A stretch of DNA of 64,000 nt from Bradyrhizobium nanningense (GCF_004114535.1 NZ_LBJC01000020.1:62001-126000); one strand, 5' to 3'; shown: positions 25,669-36,146, counted from the first letter of the stretch. Notes: generated from the letters alone by a model not told the origin. Translations and numbers: made by a program.

Positions 25669-27407
25669 GCGCTGCGATTCCTGCCAAACCCGCGGAACCC
25701 TGGCGGCAGCGTCTGATCCGCAGCCTGCTCTACGGGCGCAACGTCGACCGCGCCGCGAAGGCGCGCGCGCGCGTTGGCCTCGCCATGCTCGCCTTCGCTT
25801 CGGTCTATACCCTGATCGGCGGCCGGCTCGTGATGTTTGCGATCGGCGCCGATGCTCATGGCGCGCGCCGCGCCGCGGCGCAGGAGGTGGTGGCGACGGC
25901 GCGACCCGACATCGTCGACCGCAACGGCGCCATCCTTGCGACCGATGTCAAGGCGGCGAGCCTGTTCGGCGAGCCGCGCCGGGTCATCGACAAGGACGAG
26001 GCGATCGAGCTTCTCACCGCGACCGTGCCCGACCTCGACGAGGCCGAGGTGCGCGAGCGCCTGAGGACGCGCAAGGGCTTCGTCTGGCTCAAGCGCGAGG
26101 TCACGGCGCAGCAGCAGCAGGCCATCCACAAGCTCGGCATCCCCGGCATCGGCTTCCTGCGCGAGAACAAGCGCGTCTATCCGACCGGCAACGAGGTTGC
26201 CCATCTCATCGGTCTCGTCAACATCGACAACCAGGGCATCGCCGGCATGGAGAAGTGGCTCGACAATCAGGGCCTCGCCGATCTCCACCGCGCCGGATTT
26301 GCCACCGACCGGCTGCAAAAGCCGATCGAGCTTTCGATCGATCTGCGCGTCGAGCACGCTTTGCGCGACGAGCTTCTGAAGGCCAAGGACAAGTTCCACG
26401 CCAAGGCGGCCTCCGGCATCGTTTCGAACGTCAAGACCGGCGAGCTCGTGGCGATGGTTTCCTTGCCTGATTTCGACCCCAACAATCCGAAGGAAGCGCA
26501 CGATCCCGATCGCATCAATCGCCTGACCACCGGCGTCTACGAGATGGGCTCGACCTTCAAGGCGTTCACGCTGGCGATGGCGCTCGATTCCGGAAAGATC
26601 AATCTGAACTCGTCGTGGGATGCGCGCGGAAACCTGCACTATGGCAAGTTCACCATCCACGACAGCCACGCGCTCGGACGCTTCATCAATACCAAGGAAG
26701 TGTTCACCTACTCGTCCAACATCGGCGCCGCGCGGATCGCGCTGAGCCAGGGCGTGGAGGCGCACAAGGCGTTCCTCGCCAAGATGGGCCAATTGACGCG
26801 GCTACGCACCGAGCTGCCGGAGAGTGCGGCGCCGCTGGTGCCGCGACGCTGGGGCGAGCTGAACACGGTCACCATCGCGTTCGGCCAGGGCATGTCGGTG
26901 GCGCCGCTGCAAGCGGTGATGGGCATCAATGCGCTGGTGAACGGCGGCTATCTGATTCCGCCGACCTTCTTGAAGCGCAGCGAATCCGAAGCCGCGGCGA
27001 TGGCCAAGCGCGTGATCAAGACGGAGACAAGCGACAAGATGCGGTTCCTGATGCGGCTCAACGCCGAGATCGGCACCGCCAAGACCGCTGACGTCAAGGG
27101 CTACTATGTCGGCGGCAAGACCGGCACGTCCGAAAAGGTCATCAACGGCCGCTACGCCAAGAAGCGCGTGCTCAACTCCTTCACCGCGATCATGCCCTGC
27201 GACGATCCGAAATATCAGATCCTCGTCATGCTGGACGAGCCGCAGGCAATTCCGGAAACGAAGGGTTTCATCACCTCGGGCTGGAACGCCGTTCCAACCG
27301 GGGGCAAGGTGATCGAGCGGATTGCGCCGCTCCTGGGCGTCGAGCCACGGTTTGACCTGCCGCCTGCGGACCGCCTTATTCTTGCAGCATCCAGGACAAC
27401 CCAGTAA
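25665..27407 (+). CDS. ftsI: Septal peptidoglycan transpeptidase FtsI (PBP3)
   Basis: The protein has 580 residues. A membrane anchor at about 37-57 is followed by the dimer/pedestal domain (VDRNGAILATDV). The transpeptidase domain has SxxK as S296-TFK (YEMGSTFKAF), SxN as YSSN (350-352) and KTGT (YYVGGKTGTSEKV). It cross-links septal peptidoglycan in the periplasm with FtsW and is the target of several beta-lactams. The cytoplasmic N-terminal tail is typical. The start overlaps the ftsL stop. Confidence 0.95.
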   Translation: MSAAIPAKPAEPWRQRLIRSLLYGRNVDRAAKARARVGLAMLAFASVYTLIGGRLVMFAIGADAHGARRAAAQEVVATARPDIVDRNGAILATDVKAASLFGEPRRVIDKDEAIELLTATVPDLDEAEVRERLRTRKGFVWLKREVTAQQQQAIHKLGIPGIGFLRENKRVYPTGNEVAHLIGLVNIDNQGIAGMEKWLDNQGLADLHRAGFATDRLQKPIELSIDLRVEHALRDELLKAKDKFHAKAASGIVSNVKTGELVAMVSLPDFDPNNPKEAHDPDRINRLTTGVYEMGSTFKAFTLAMALDSGKINLNSSWDARGNLHYGKFTIHDSHALGRFINTKEVFTYSSNIGAARIALSQGVEAHKAFLAKMGQLTRLRTELPESAAPLVPRRWGELNTVTIAFGQGMSVAPLQAVMGINALVNGGYLIPPTFLKRSESEAAAMAKRVIKTETSDKMRFLMRLNAEIGTAKTADVKGYYVGGKTGTSEKVINGRYAKKRVLNSFTAIMPCDDPKYQILVMLDEPQAIPETKGFITSGWNAVPTGGKVIERIAPLLGVEPRFDLPPADRLILAASRTTQ

Positions 27408-27492
27408 TCAACAGGGTAGGCCATCGCCGCTGCTGAGTCGGAATTTTCCCACGGGATTCGGCTTTCCGGCAGGGCATGTCGACTGGAAGACC

Positions 27493-28965
27493 ATGAAGCT
27501 GCGCGACCTCCTAGGTCAGGATATTCTGGGCAATGATGCCGCGATCGAGCCCACTGTGGCGGCGCTCGACGTGACCGGACTTGCGCTCGACAGCCGCGTG
27601 GTCAAGCCGGGTGATCTCTTCTTTGCGCTCGCGGGCAGCAAGACCGACGGTGCGCGCTTCATCGATGCGGCCATTGCCGCGGGCGCTGTGGCCATCGTCG
27701 GCGACCATGCCCCTGATGGCAGCAAGGTGCCGTTCGTCGCGGTTGCCAATCCGCGCCGAGCGCTCGCGCTGGCTGCCGCAACCTTCTTCCCCGCCCAGCC
27801 GGCGACCATCGCCGCCGTGACCGGAACCAGCGGCAAGACCTCGGTTGCCGCGTTCACGCGTCAGATCTGGGAGCAGCTCGGCCATGCCTCCGCCAGCATC
27901 GGCACCATAGGCCTCGTCTTGCCCAAGCGCACGGTCTACGGCTCGCTGACGACGCCGGATCCGATCGCGCTGCACCGGCAGATCGATGAGATCGCGCGTG
28001 AGGGCGTCACGCATCTTGCCTTCGAGGCGTCCTCGCACGGGCTCGATCAGTACCGGCTCGACGGCGTGCGTATCTCCGCTGGCGGCTTCACCAATCTGTC
28101 GCGCGACCACATGGATTATCATCCGACCGTCGCGCATTACCTTGCCGCGAAACTCCGCCTGTTCCGGGAGTTGGTGGCGCCTGATGGAGCGGCGGTGATC
28201 TCGGCCGATCATGATTGCTCGGCGGAGGCGATCGATGCTGCGAAGGCGCGCGGCTTGCGCGTCATGGCGGTCGGCCGCAACGGCGACGGGGCAGGCGAGG
28301 GCATCCGTCTCATCGAGGCCGTGGTCGAGGGCTTCTCGCAAAGATTGACGCTCGAACACGGCGGCAAGCGTTACGCCGTCAGGCTGCCGCTGGTCGGCGA
28401 ATTCCAGATCGAGAACGCGCTGGTGTCGGCGGGGCTTGCGATCGGGACTGGCAGCGATGCAGCCAATGTGTTCGCAAGCCTAGAGCATCTCGAAGGCGCC
28501 AAGGGACGATTAGAGCGCGTCGGCGAGCGCAACGGCGCGCCGATCTTCGTCGATTATGCGCACAAGCCCGATGCGCTCGCCAAGGCGCTGCAGGCGCTGC
28601 GGCCCTATGCGAAGCGCAGGCTGGTGGTCGTGTTCGGCGCCGGCGGCGACCGCGATGCCGGCAAGCGTCCGATCATGGGCGAGATCGCGGCCGAGAACGC
28701 CGACGGAATCATCATCACCGACGACAATCCGCGCAGCGAGAAGCCGGAAGCGATCCGCGCCGCGATCCTCGCTACCGCCAAGGGCGCCCGCGAGATCAGC
28801 GACCGTGCTGCTGCGATCCGTGCCGCGATCGAGGAATTGCAGGCGGGCGATGCGCTGCTCATCGCCGGCAAGGGCCACGAGACCGGGCAGATCGTCGGCG
28901 GAGAGGTTTTGCCCTTCAGTGATCACGAGGCGGTCGCCGCCGCATTAGCGTCGAGGGTTGCATGA
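27493..28965 (+). CDS. murE: UDP-MurNAc-tripeptide synthetase, meso-DAP-adding
   Basis: The protein has 490 residues. It adds meso-diaminopimelate to UDP-MurNAc-L-Ala-D-Glu using ATP. The P-loop is TGTSGKTSV, the substrate region is SLTTPDPIAL, and DDNPRSE is the DNPR signature that selects meso-DAP over Lys. GKGHETGQ is near the end. ATG 27493 is used; the upstream in-frame extension overlaps ftsI and is not credible. It ends in an ATGA overlap with murF. Confidence 0.95.
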   Translation: MKLRDLLGQDILGNDAAIEPTVAALDVTGLALDSRVVKPGDLFFALAGSKTDGARFIDAAIAAGAVAIVGDHAPDGSKVPFVAVANPRRALALAAATFFPAQPATIAAVTGTSGKTSVAAFTRQIWEQLGHASASIGTIGLVLPKRTVYGSLTTPDPIALHRQIDEIAREGVTHLAFEASSHGLDQYRLDGVRISAGGFTNLSRDHMDYHPTVAHYLAAKLRLFRELVAPDGAAVISADHDCSAEAIDAAKARGLRVMAVGRNGDGAGEGIRLIEAVVEGFSQRLTLEHGGKRYAVRLPLVGEFQIENALVSAGLAIGTGSDAANVFASLEHLEGAKGRLERVGERNGAPIFVDYAHKPDALAKALQALRPYAKRRLVVVFGAGGDRDAGKRPIMGEIAAENADGIIITDDNPRSEKPEAIRAAILATAKGAREISDRAAAIRAAIEELQAGDALLIAGKGHETGQIVGGEVLPFSDHEAVAAALASRVA

Positions 28966-30341
28966 GCGCGCCGATATGGACGGTTGCCGAAGTGGCGCGT
29001 GCGCTGGGCGCGGACGGATCGTTCCCGGACACCCCAATCGATTTCGTCACCCAGGACAGCCGCCTGGTGAAACCAGGCAGTCTGTTCGTTGCGCTGAGCG
29101 GCACGCCGAGCGGCGGCTTCGTCTCGGCCTTCGCCAGCGCGCGCGACGGCTGGGAGTTCGCGGACAAGGCCGAAGCTTCGGGCGCGGTCGCGATGATCGT
29201 GCCGCACGAGATCGCGGGCATCCGCATTCCGCAGATCGTCGTCGAGGATACGCTGATCGACGGCCTCTGGGGCCTCGCACGCGCCGCGCGCGCGCGTTTC
29301 GACGGGCCGGTGATCGGGCTGACCGGCAGCGCGGGCAAGACCAGCACCAAGGAATTTCTGGCGGCCTATCCGAACGCCTATGCGAGCCCCTCGAGCTTCA
29401 ACAATTTCTGGGGCGTGCCGCTGACGCTGTGCAATGCGCGGCCCGACGCCAGCCTCTGGGTCGTCGAGATGGGCATGAACCAGAAAGGCGAGATCGCGCG
29501 GCTCAGCGAATTGACGCGGCCGACGGTCGCGCTCGTCGTCAACGTCCAGCCCGTGCATCTGGAAAAGCTCGGCTCGCTCGAAGCTATCAGGCACGAGAAG
29601 GTGTCGATCGCGCTCGGCCTGCCCGAGGACGGGGTGCTGGTGCTGCCCGCCGGGCTCAAGGCCTCGGAATGGAAAGGCAAGGTCGTGCGCTTCGGCGAGC
29701 ATGCCGAGGTGCATGAGGTCGCGCACGCACCGCATGGCGAGAGCTGGCAGATCGTGGCCATGATCGGCAAGAAGGAGATCGCCTTCAGCCTGACGCCGGG
29801 TGCGCCGCATCGCGTGCAAAACGCGCTGGCTGCGCTCGCCGCGATCCGTGCGGCGGGTCTCGATCCGGCGACGCTCGCGATCAAGCTCGATCGGGTCGGC
29901 ATCATGACCGGCCGCGGCGTCGAGCAGGCGATCGGCGGGATCACCGTCATCGACGACAGTTTCAACGGCAATCCGGCCAGCGTTGCTGCCGCGCTGCAAA
30001 GCCTGCAGGCGCGCCACATGACCGGAGGCCGACGCATTGCGGTGCTCGGCGACATGCTGGAGCTCGGCGATGATGCGCCGGACTACCACACCGCCCTTGC
30101 CAAGAATCTCGACGGGATCGACGGGGTCTACTGCGTCGGCCCTCTGATGCGCCACCTCCACGATGTGCTGCCATCAGGCAAGGGCCTCGGCTGGCATGAC
30201 GATCCCGCCACGCTGAAGCCGGGCGAGGTCGCAAATCTGCTGCAGGCAGGCGATGTCGTGGTTGTCAAGGGCAGCAAGAAGATGTTCTGGGTCAACAAGT
30301 TTGTGCCGGGCCTGGTGGCCGCCTTGCAGGCAAAGGCGTAA
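28962..30341 (+). CDS. murF: UDP-MurNAc-pentapeptide synthetase
   Basis: The protein has 459 residues. It ligates D-Ala-D-Ala to the UDP-MurNAc-tripeptide. The ATP loop is GLTGSAGKTSTKE, the Mur ligase Asn/His block is SFNNFWGVPLTL, and VVEMGMNQKGEIARL and IDDSFNGNPASV are MurF-specific. KGSKKM closes the C-terminal domain. Its start overlaps murE. A gap of 167 bases to mraY shows no gene. Confidence 0.95.
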   Translation: MSAPIWTVAEVARALGADGSFPDTPIDFVTQDSRLVKPGSLFVALSGTPSGGFVSAFASARDGWEFADKAEASGAVAMIVPHEIAGIRIPQIVVEDTLIDGLWGLARAARARFDGPVIGLTGSAGKTSTKEFLAAYPNAYASPSSFNNFWGVPLTLCNARPDASLWVVEMGMNQKGEIARLSELTRPTVALVVNVQPVHLEKLGSLEAIRHEKVSIALGLPEDGVLVLPAGLKASEWKGKVVRFGEHAEVHEVAHAPHGESWQIVAMIGKKEIAFSLTPGAPHRVQNALAALAAIRAAGLDPATLAIKLDRVGIMTGRGVEQAIGGITVIDDSFNGNPASVAAALQSLQARHMTGGRRIAVLGDMLELGDDAPDYHTALAKNLDGIDGVYCVGPLMRHLHDVLPSGKGLGWHDDPATLKPGEVANLLQAGDVVVVKGSKKMFWVNKFVPGLVAALQAKA

Positions 30342-30508
30342 ACTGCTTGGAAGGCGCCGTTCCCGAATCCCACCCTTTGCGGCGCGAAGCCGTCCGGTTT
30401 CCCCGAGGTCGCGCGACCATGATGAAGACCAGCGAATGCGCGTGAGGCACGTTACGGCCGGTATCGAGGCCAAGATCGTGCGTGCAAAGGCGCCATAGGA
30501 CCGTCTGA

Positions 30509-31612
30509 ATGTTTTACTGGCTGATCGAGCTCTCCAACACATTTCCGGGCTTCGGTGCCGTTCGCACCTTCCTGAACGTCTTCCGCTACATCACCTTCCG
30601 CACCGGCGGCGCGGTGGTCACCGGTGCGCTGTTCGTGTTCCTGTTCGGGCCCTGGATCATCGATCACTTACGCATCCGCCAAGGCAAGGGTCAGCCGATC
30701 CGGACCGACGGTCCGCAATCGCATCTTGCGAAGAAGGGCACGCCCACCATGGGCGGGCTGATGATCCTGTCCGGCCTCACCGTGGGCACCGTGCTTTGGG
30801 CCAATCCGCTCAACCCCTATGTCTGGATCGTGCTGGCGGTGACGCTGGGCTTCGGCTTCGTCGGCTTCTATGACGATTACCTCAAGGTGACCAAGCAGAC
30901 CACGACCGGGTTCGGCAGCAAGCTGCGCCTCTTGATCGAGGCGGCGATCGCGCTGGTGGCCTGCTACGCCCTGGTGCGGCTGAACCGCGATCCGGCCTCG
31001 ACCGCGCTGACGATACCCTTCCTCAAGGACACCGTGCTGCATTTCGGCTGGTTCTTCGTCATCTTCGGCGCCTTCGTCATCGTCGGCTCCGGCAACGCGG
31101 TGAACCTCACCGACGGTCTCGATGGCCTCGCCATCGTTCCCGTGATGATCGCGACCGCGAGCTTTGCGATGATCGCCTATCTCGCCGGCAACGCGGTGTT
31201 CGCCGAATATCTCCAGATCAAATATGTCGCCGGCACCGGCGAGCTCGCGGTGCTCTGCGGCGCGCTCTTGGGCGCCGGCCTCGGCTTCCTCTGGTTCAAC
31301 GCGCCGCCGGCCTCGATCTTCATGGGCGACACCGGCTCGCTCGCGCTCGGCGGCATGCTGGGCGCGATCGCGGTCGCGGTGAAGCACGAGATCGTGCTTG
31401 CGGTGATCGGCGGCCTGTTCGTGCTGGAGGCGGTCTCCGTCATCGTGCAGGTGGTGTCGTTCAAGCTGACCGGCAAACGCATCTTCCGCATGGCGCCGAT
31501 CCATCATCATTTCGAGCAGCTCGGCTGGACCGAGCCGCAGATCGTGATCCGCTTCTGGATCATCTCGGTGATGCTGGCGCTCGCCGGCCTCTCCACGCTG
31601 AAGCTGCGGTGA
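30509..31612 (+). CDS. mraY: Phospho-N-acetylmuramoyl-pentapeptide transferase
   Basis: The protein has 367 residues and about ten membrane helices. It transfers phospho-MurNAc-pentapeptide to undecaprenyl phosphate, making lipid I. Supporting motifs are [13 protein letters not shown], the catalytic acidic pair in [33 protein letters not shown] and the HHHFE loop. ATG 30509 is a standard start (MFYWLIELS). murD follows eight bases after the stop. Confidence 0.96.
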   Translation: MFYWLIELSNTFPGFGAVRTFLNVFRYITFRTGGAVVTGALFVFLFGPWIIDHLRIRQGKGQPIRTDGPQSHLAKKGTPTMGGLMILSGLTVGTVLWANPLNPYVWIVLAVTLGFGFVGFYDDYLKVTKQTTTGFGSKLRLLIEAAIALVACYALVRLNRDPASTALTIPFLKDTVLHFGWFFVIFGAFVIVGSGNAVNLTDGLDGLAIVPVMIATASFAMIAYLAGNAVFAEYLQIKYVAGTGELAVLCGALLGAGLGFLWFNAPPASIFMGDTGSLALGGMLGAIAVAVKHEIVLAVIGGLFVLEAVSVIVQVVSFKLTGKRIFRMAPIHHHFEQLGWTEPQIVIRFWIISVMLALAGLSTLKLR

Positions 31613-31619
31613 TCGCTCG

Positions 31620-33017
31620 ATGATCCCCGTCACCTCCTTTGCCGGCAAGACCGTCGCGGTGTTCGGCCTCGGCGGCTCGGGGCTCGCCTCCTGCCACGCG
31701 CTGGAGGCCGGCGGCGCCGAGGTGATCGCGGCCGACGACAATGCCGAGAACGTCGCCAAGGCCGCGCAGGCCGGCTTCGTCACCGCCGATCTACGCAACG
31801 TCTCCTGGGCAAACTTCGCAAGCCTCGTGCTCGCGCCCGGCGTCCCGCTCACCCATCCGGTCCCGCACTGGAGCGTGCTGAAGGCGCGCGAGGCAGGCGT
31901 CGAGGTGATCGGCGACATCGAGCTGTTCTGCCGCGAGCGGCGGCGTCACGCTCCGAACGCGCCGTTCGTCGCCATCACCGGCACCAACGGCAAGTCGACG
32001 ACGACGGCGCTGATCGCGCATCTGACCAAGGTCGCCGGCTACGACACCCAGATGGGCGGCAATATCGGCACCGCGATCCTGTCGCTGGAGCCGCCGCGCA
32101 TGGGCCGCGTCCACGTCATCGAGATGTCGTCTTATCAGATCGATCTCACGCCCTCGCTCGATCCCTCCGTCGGCATCCTGCTCAATGTCAGCGAGGACCA
32201 TATCGATCGTCACGGCACCCTCGCGCACTACGCTGCGGTGAAGGAGCGCCTCGTTGCGGGCGTGCAAGACGGCGGCACCGCGATCGTCGGCGTCGACGAC
32301 GGCTTTTGCCGCGACATCGCCGACCGGCTCGATCGCGCCGGCAAGAACGTTGTGCGCATCTCGGTCAGGAACCCGCTGGCCTCAGGCATCCATGTCGAGC
32401 ACGGCACCATCGTGCGCACTGCGGGCGGCGCCCGCAGCGAGGTCGCCGCGCTCGGCGGTATCGGCTCGCTGCGCGGCCAGCACAACGCGCAGAACGCGGC
32501 CTGTGCCGCCGCCGCCGCGCTCGCGATGGGCATCAGCCTTGAGGTGCTGCAGAACGGCCTGCGCAGCTTTCCGGGCCTCGCCCATCGCATGGAGCAGGTC
32601 GGCCGCCGCGGCAACGTGCTGTTCGTCAACGATTCCAAGGGCACCAACGCCGACGCCACCGCGCATGCGCTGTCGTCGTTCGCCGACATCTTCTGGATCG
32701 CCGGCGGCAAGCCCAAGGCAGGCGGCATCACCAGCTTGACCTCCTTCTTCCCGCGTATCCGCAAAGCTTATCTGATCGGCGAGGCCGCGCAGGAATTTTC
32801 CGGCACGCTCGGCTCGGTCGCGCACGAGATCAGCCAGACGCTGGACGTTGCCGTCGAGCATGCGGCACGCGATGCGGATGCCGCGGGCCTCACTGATGCC
32901 GTCGTGCTGCTGTCGCCGGCCTGCGCCTCCTTCGACCAGTACCGCAACTTCGAGATCCGCGGCACCAAGTTCCGCGAACTGGTGCAGGCGCTGCCGGGCG
33001 TGAATCCGGTGGTGTGA
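31620..33017 (+). CDS. murD: UDP-MurNAc-L-alanine:D-glutamate ligase
   Basis: The protein has 465 residues. It adds D-Glu to UDP-MurNAc-L-Ala. The N-terminal UDP-binding segment is [20 protein letters not shown], the ATP loop [12 protein letters not shown], and [20 protein letters not shown] and [16 protein letters not shown] are typical MurD blocks. [18 protein letters not shown] and [19 protein letters not shown] near the end are MurD-specific. The stop overlaps the possible GTG start of the next small gene. Confidence 0.95.
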   Translation: MIPVTSFAGKTVAVFGLGGSGLASCHALEAGGAEVIAADDNAENVAKAAQAGFVTADLRNVSWANFASLVLAPGVPLTHPVPHWSVLKAREAGVEVIGDIELFCRERRRHAPNAPFVAITGTNGKSTTTALIAHLTKVAGYDTQMGGNIGTAILSLEPPRMGRVHVIEMSSYQIDLTPSLDPSVGILLNVSEDHIDRHGTLAHYAAVKERLVAGVQDGGTAIVGVDDGFCRDIADRLDRAGKNVVRISVRNPLASGIHVEHGTIVRTAGGARSEVAALGGIGSLRGQHNAQNAACAAAAALAMGISLEVLQNGLRSFPGLAHRMEQVGRRGNVLFVNDSKGTNADATAHALSSFADIFWIAGGKPKAGGITSLTSFFPRIRKAYLIGEAAQEFSGTLGSVAHEISQTLDVAVEHAARDADAAGLTDAVVLLSPACASFDQYRNFEIRGTKFRELVQALPGVNPVV

Positions 33018-33415
33018 GGATGTCGCGGCGACGCTGGATCGGACTTGTCGCTACTCTTGCAGTTCCGGTCGGTTTCCTCTGTGTTGTCCTCATTGATAGC
33101 GTCATGCACGAATTCGGCGCGTGCCGCGTCGTTCGCCAGCGTGCATTTGCCTCCCCAAGCGGCGGTCAGCTGGTTGTCGTGGTCTGGAAGTCGTGCGGAG
33201 CGACGGTGCCCGACAGCACGCAAGCCAGCATCGTGGCGCGCGGACGGACATTCTCGCCCGAGAGCACGCCGACCTTCATCAGTGTGCGCGGGCATCTTGA
33301 TCCCGTGGTTGCCTGGAGCAGTGAGCGGGCAATCAGGATCGGTTTCATTCCCGGGCCAGATAAGATCTACAAGCGCGATCAGCGCGCGGGGGATGTCACA
33401 ATCAACTACGAGTGA
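33014..33415 (+). CDS. Small membrane-anchored protein, DUF5412-like
   Basis: The protein has 133 residues (131 from the alternative ATG 33020). A single N-terminal helix ([20 protein letters not shown]) is followed by an exported domain with CRVV near the start and [19 protein letters not shown], then STQASIV. From memory this resembles the DUF5412 pattern, in which Cys residues flank a SPdGk block and a CGAT motif; a disulfide is plausible. GTG 33014 overlaps the murD stop. This is not a dcw gene and splits murD from ftsW. Function unknown. Confidence 0.6.
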   Translation: MRMSRRRWIGLVATLAVPVGFLCVVLIDSVMHEFGACRVVRQRAFASPSGGQLVVVVWKSCGATVPDSTQASIVARGRTFSPESTPTFISVRGHLDPVVAWSSERAIRIGFIPGPDKIYKRDQRAGDVTINYE

Positions 33416-33497
33416 GCGTATGGCCGCGCGCCGACGGTGCAAAGCGCACTTCGCTCCCCCACAATCTCCGCTGTCGTCGTTCGGCTCGACCGGGCGA

Positions 33498-33574
33498 CCC
33501 AGTATTCCAGAGACCATGCTTGAGCCGAGGGGCCTCGGCGTACTGGATGCCCCGGTCAAGCCGGGGCATGACAG
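33498..33574. repeat. Intergenic palindromic element, family E copy 1
   Basis: CCAGTATTCCAGAG, then CGTACTGGATGCCCCGG and CCGGGGCATGACAG, form nested arms. The pattern CCAGTATTCCAGAG...GTACTGGA[CT]GCCCCG...GGGGCATGACAG recurs at 52327-52430. It lies in the 269-base gap between the small murD-linked gene and ftsW; the rest of the gap shows no gene and presumably includes the ftsW leader. Confidence 0.78.
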
Positions 33575-33684
33575 CGTGTTTTGTGGTGGCCGCGGAGATC
33601 ATTCCAAACATCCACGATTCATTAACCCTGCAGTAACCAACCTCGGCGACCAATGGACGGACCTCTGTCCGAAAGCGGCCGCCC

Positions 33685-34836
33685 ATGCTCTCCCGTGAAG
33701 AACGCACCCCCTTTTCCGAGTGGTGGTGGACCGTCGACAAGCCGCTGATGGGCGCAATCCTGGCCTTGATGCTGACCGGCGTGATCCTGTCGCTGGCGGC
33801 GAGCCCACCGGTTGCGACCCGCATCGGGCTCGACCCGTTCCATTTCTTCAGCCGTCACGTGATGTTCCTTCTCCCGTCCTGCCTGGTGCTGCTCGGGGTG
33901 TCCTTCTTGTCGCCGCGGTCGATCCGCCGCTCGGCGCTGATCATCTTCGCGGCCAGCATCATCCTGATCGTGCTGACCCTTGCGATCGGCCCCGAGGTGA
34001 AGGGCTCGCGGCGTTGGATCACGCTCGTCGGCGTCAACATCCAGGCCTCCGAGATCGCCAAGCCGTCCTTCGTCGTCATCGCCGCCTGGCTGTTCGCGGA
34101 ATCGACCAAGCGGCCGGAGATGCCTGCGACCTCGATGGCGCTGGTGCTGCTGTTGATGCTGGTCTCACTGCTGGTAATGGAACCGGACTTCGGCCAGACC
34201 ATGCTGATCCTGATGGTGTGGGGCTCGCTGTTCTTCATCGCGGGCATGCGCATGATCTGGGTGTTTGGCCTTGCGGGCGCTGCCGCGGCCGGCCTGTTCA
34301 GCGCCTATCTGTTCGTTCCGCACGTGGCGGGACGCATCAAGCGCTTCATGAACCCGGCCTCCGGCGACACCTTCCAGGTCGATACCGCCATGGAGGCCTT
34401 CTACAATGGCGGCTGGTTTGGGCTCGGACCGGGCGAGGGCATCGCCAAGCGCAGCCTGCCGGACAGTCACACCGACTTCGTGTTCGCGGTCGCCGCCGAA
34501 GAGTTCGGCATCATCCTGTGCCTCGCCATGCTGGCGCTATTCGCCTTCGTCGTGATCCGCACGCTGTCGCGCGCCTATGCCAATGAGGACATGTTCTCGC
34601 GCTTCGCCGCGTCCGGCCTTGCGATCCTGTTCGGCGTGCAGGCCGCGATCAACATGTCGGTCAACCTCCAGCTCATCCCTGCCAAGGGCATGACGCTGCC
34701 GTTCATCTCCTATGGCGGCTCCTCCATCGTGTCGCTCGCCTATGGCGTCGGCATGATGCTGGCGCTGACGCGGCTGCGCCCGCGCACCGAGGTCGAAGCC
34801 AGCGGCCACGCCGAGGCGATGCGGAGTTACGCGTAG
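33685..34836 (+). CDS. ftsW: Septal peptidoglycan glycosyltransferase FtsW
   Basis: The protein has 383 residues and about ten helices (SEDS family). GVNIQASEIAKPSFVVIAAW and MEPDFGQTMLILMVW, with the conserved Asp loop, are diagnostic. FGLGPGEGIAKRSLPDSHTD and GMTLPFISYGGSS are the C-terminal SEDS blocks. It polymerises lipid II at the septum together with FtsI. ATG 33685 is preceded by a normal leader. A family C palindrome lies after the stop and before murG. Confidence 0.95.
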   Translation: MLSREERTPFSEWWWTVDKPLMGAILALMLTGVILSLAASPPVATRIGLDPFHFFSRHVMFLLPSCLVLLGVSFLSPRSIRRSALIIFAASIILIVLTLAIGPEVKGSRRWITLVGVNIQASEIAKPSFVVIAAWLFAESTKRPEMPATSMALVLLLMLVSLLVMEPDFGQTMLILMVWGSLFFIAGMRMIWVFGLAGAAAAGLFSAYLFVPHVAGRIKRFMNPASGDTFQVDTAMEAFYNGGWFGLGPGEGIAKRSLPDSHTDFVFAVAAEEFGIILCLAMLALFAFVVIRTLSRAYANEDMFSRFAASGLAILFGVQAAINMSVNLQLIPAKGMTLPFISYGGSSIVSLAYGVGMMLALTRLRPRTEVEASGHAEAMRSYA

Positions 34837-34841
34837 CCGCA

Positions 34842-34958
34842 CGTGTCCCGGACAAGCGAAGCGCAGATCCGGGACCCAGAATGCCGCAACCAATGGGCCC
34901 CGGTTCAGCAGCGCACCACGCTGCGAAGGGCAGCGCGCTGCGCTGCGCCCGGGGCACG
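34842..34958. repeat. Intergenic palindromic element, family C copy 2
   Basis: CGTGTCCCGGACAAGCGAAGCGC and CGCTGCGCCCGGGGCACGA arms enclose GGGACCCAGAATG and GGGCCCCGGTTCAGCAGC. It sits between ftsW and murG. A short tail of family A (CTCGCAATGACG) follows at 34978-34988. Confidence 0.82.
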
Positions 34959-35015
34959 AACACCTTGGTTGTCGCACTCGCAATGACGAAAAACTCCCTG
35001 TAAAACTCCCCCACC

Positions 35016-36116
35016 ATGGACTCTTCCCCCCTGATTCTTCTCGCCGCTGGCGGCACCGGCGGCCATCTGTTTCCGGCCGAGGCGCTCGGTGTCGAATTGA
35101 TCCGGCGCGGCTATCGCGTCCGCCTCGTCACGGACGAACGCGCGCTGCGTTATAGCGGGCTGTTCAGCAAGGACATGATCGACGTCGTCAGAAGCGAGAC
35201 CGCGCGCGGCCGCAATCCGCTTCAGCTCGCCTATGCCGGGCTCACGCTCGCCGCCGGCACGCTCTCCGCCTACGCGCTGATCAAGCGCCTGAAGCCCGTC
35301 GCCGTCGTCGGTTTCGGCGGTTATCCGACGCTGCCGCCGCTGGTCGCGGCAAAATTCGCCGGCGTGCCCGGAATCATCCACGACGCCAATGCGGTGCTCG
35401 GCCGCGCCAACCGGTTCCTGTCCGCCCACGTCCGCGCCATCGCGACGTCCTTGCCCGGCGTGCTCGATCGCGATCCCGCGCTGTCGGGCAAGACCACGAC
35501 CGTCGGCACGCCGATGCGGCCGGCGATCCTCGCGGCCGCCGCGGTGAAATATGCCGCGCCCGAGGTGAACGGCCCGCTGCGCCTGCTCGTCGTCGGTGGC
35601 AGCCAGGGCGCGCGCATCATGGCCGACATCGTGCCCGGCGCGATCGAGCGGCTCGAGCCTGCGTTATGGAGCCGGCTCGTCCTCACCCAGCAGGTGCGCG
35701 ACGAGGACATGAGCCGCGTGCGTGCAGTCTACGACAAGCTCAAGATCAAGGCCGAGCTCGCGCCGTTCTTCACCGATCTGCCGGCGCGGCTCGCTTCAAA
35801 TCACCTTGTGGTATCGCGCTCCGGCGCCGGCACGGTGGCCGAGCTCGCGGCGATCGGCCGGCCCTCGATCCTGGTGCCGTTGCCCGGCTCGATCGACCAG
35901 GACCAGTTCGCCAATGCCGGCGTGCTGGTCAAGGTCGATGGCGCGGTCCGCATCCCGCAGGCCGAGTTCAGCTCCGACCGATTGGCGTCCGAAATCTCCG
36001 GCTTCGCCGCCGAGCCCGCGCGCCTCGCCGCCATGGCCGAAGCGGCCCGCGGCGCGGGCCGTCTCGATGCGGCCGAGCGGATGGCCGATCTGGTGATCAA
36101 AGTCGCGGGAATCTGA
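35016..36116 (+). CDS. murG: Lipid I N-acetylglucosaminyltransferase
   Basis: The protein has 366 residues. It adds GlcNAc to lipid I, making lipid II, on the inner face of the inner membrane. AAGGTGGHLFPAEAL is the G-loop 1. VGFGGYPTLPPLVAA and VVGGSQGARIMADIVP are typical, as is SRSGAGTVAELAAIGRPSIL, the donor-binding region. The usual HEQNAV motif reads HDANAVLGRAN here. Spacing and other motifs are intact, so the enzyme is expected to be active. Confidence 0.94.
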   Translation: MDSSPLILLAAGGTGGHLFPAEALGVELIRRGYRVRLVTDERALRYSGLFSKDMIDVVRSETARGRNPLQLAYAGLTLAAGTLSAYALIKRLKPVAVVGFGGYPTLPPLVAAKFAGVPGIIHDANAVLGRANRFLSAHVRAIATSLPGVLDRDPALSGKTTTVGTPMRPAILAAAAVKYAAPEVNGPLRLLVVGGSQGARIMADIVPGAIERLEPALWSRLVLTQQVRDEDMSRVRAVYDKLKIKAELAPFFTDLPARLASNHLVVSRSGAGTVAELAAIGRPSILVPLPGSIDQDQFANAGVLVKVDGAVRIPQAEFSSDRLASEISGFAAEPARLAAMAEAARGAGRLDAAERMADLVIKVAGI

Positions 36117-36146
36117 CGCCAAACCGACCAAATTTCCTACTTTTGC

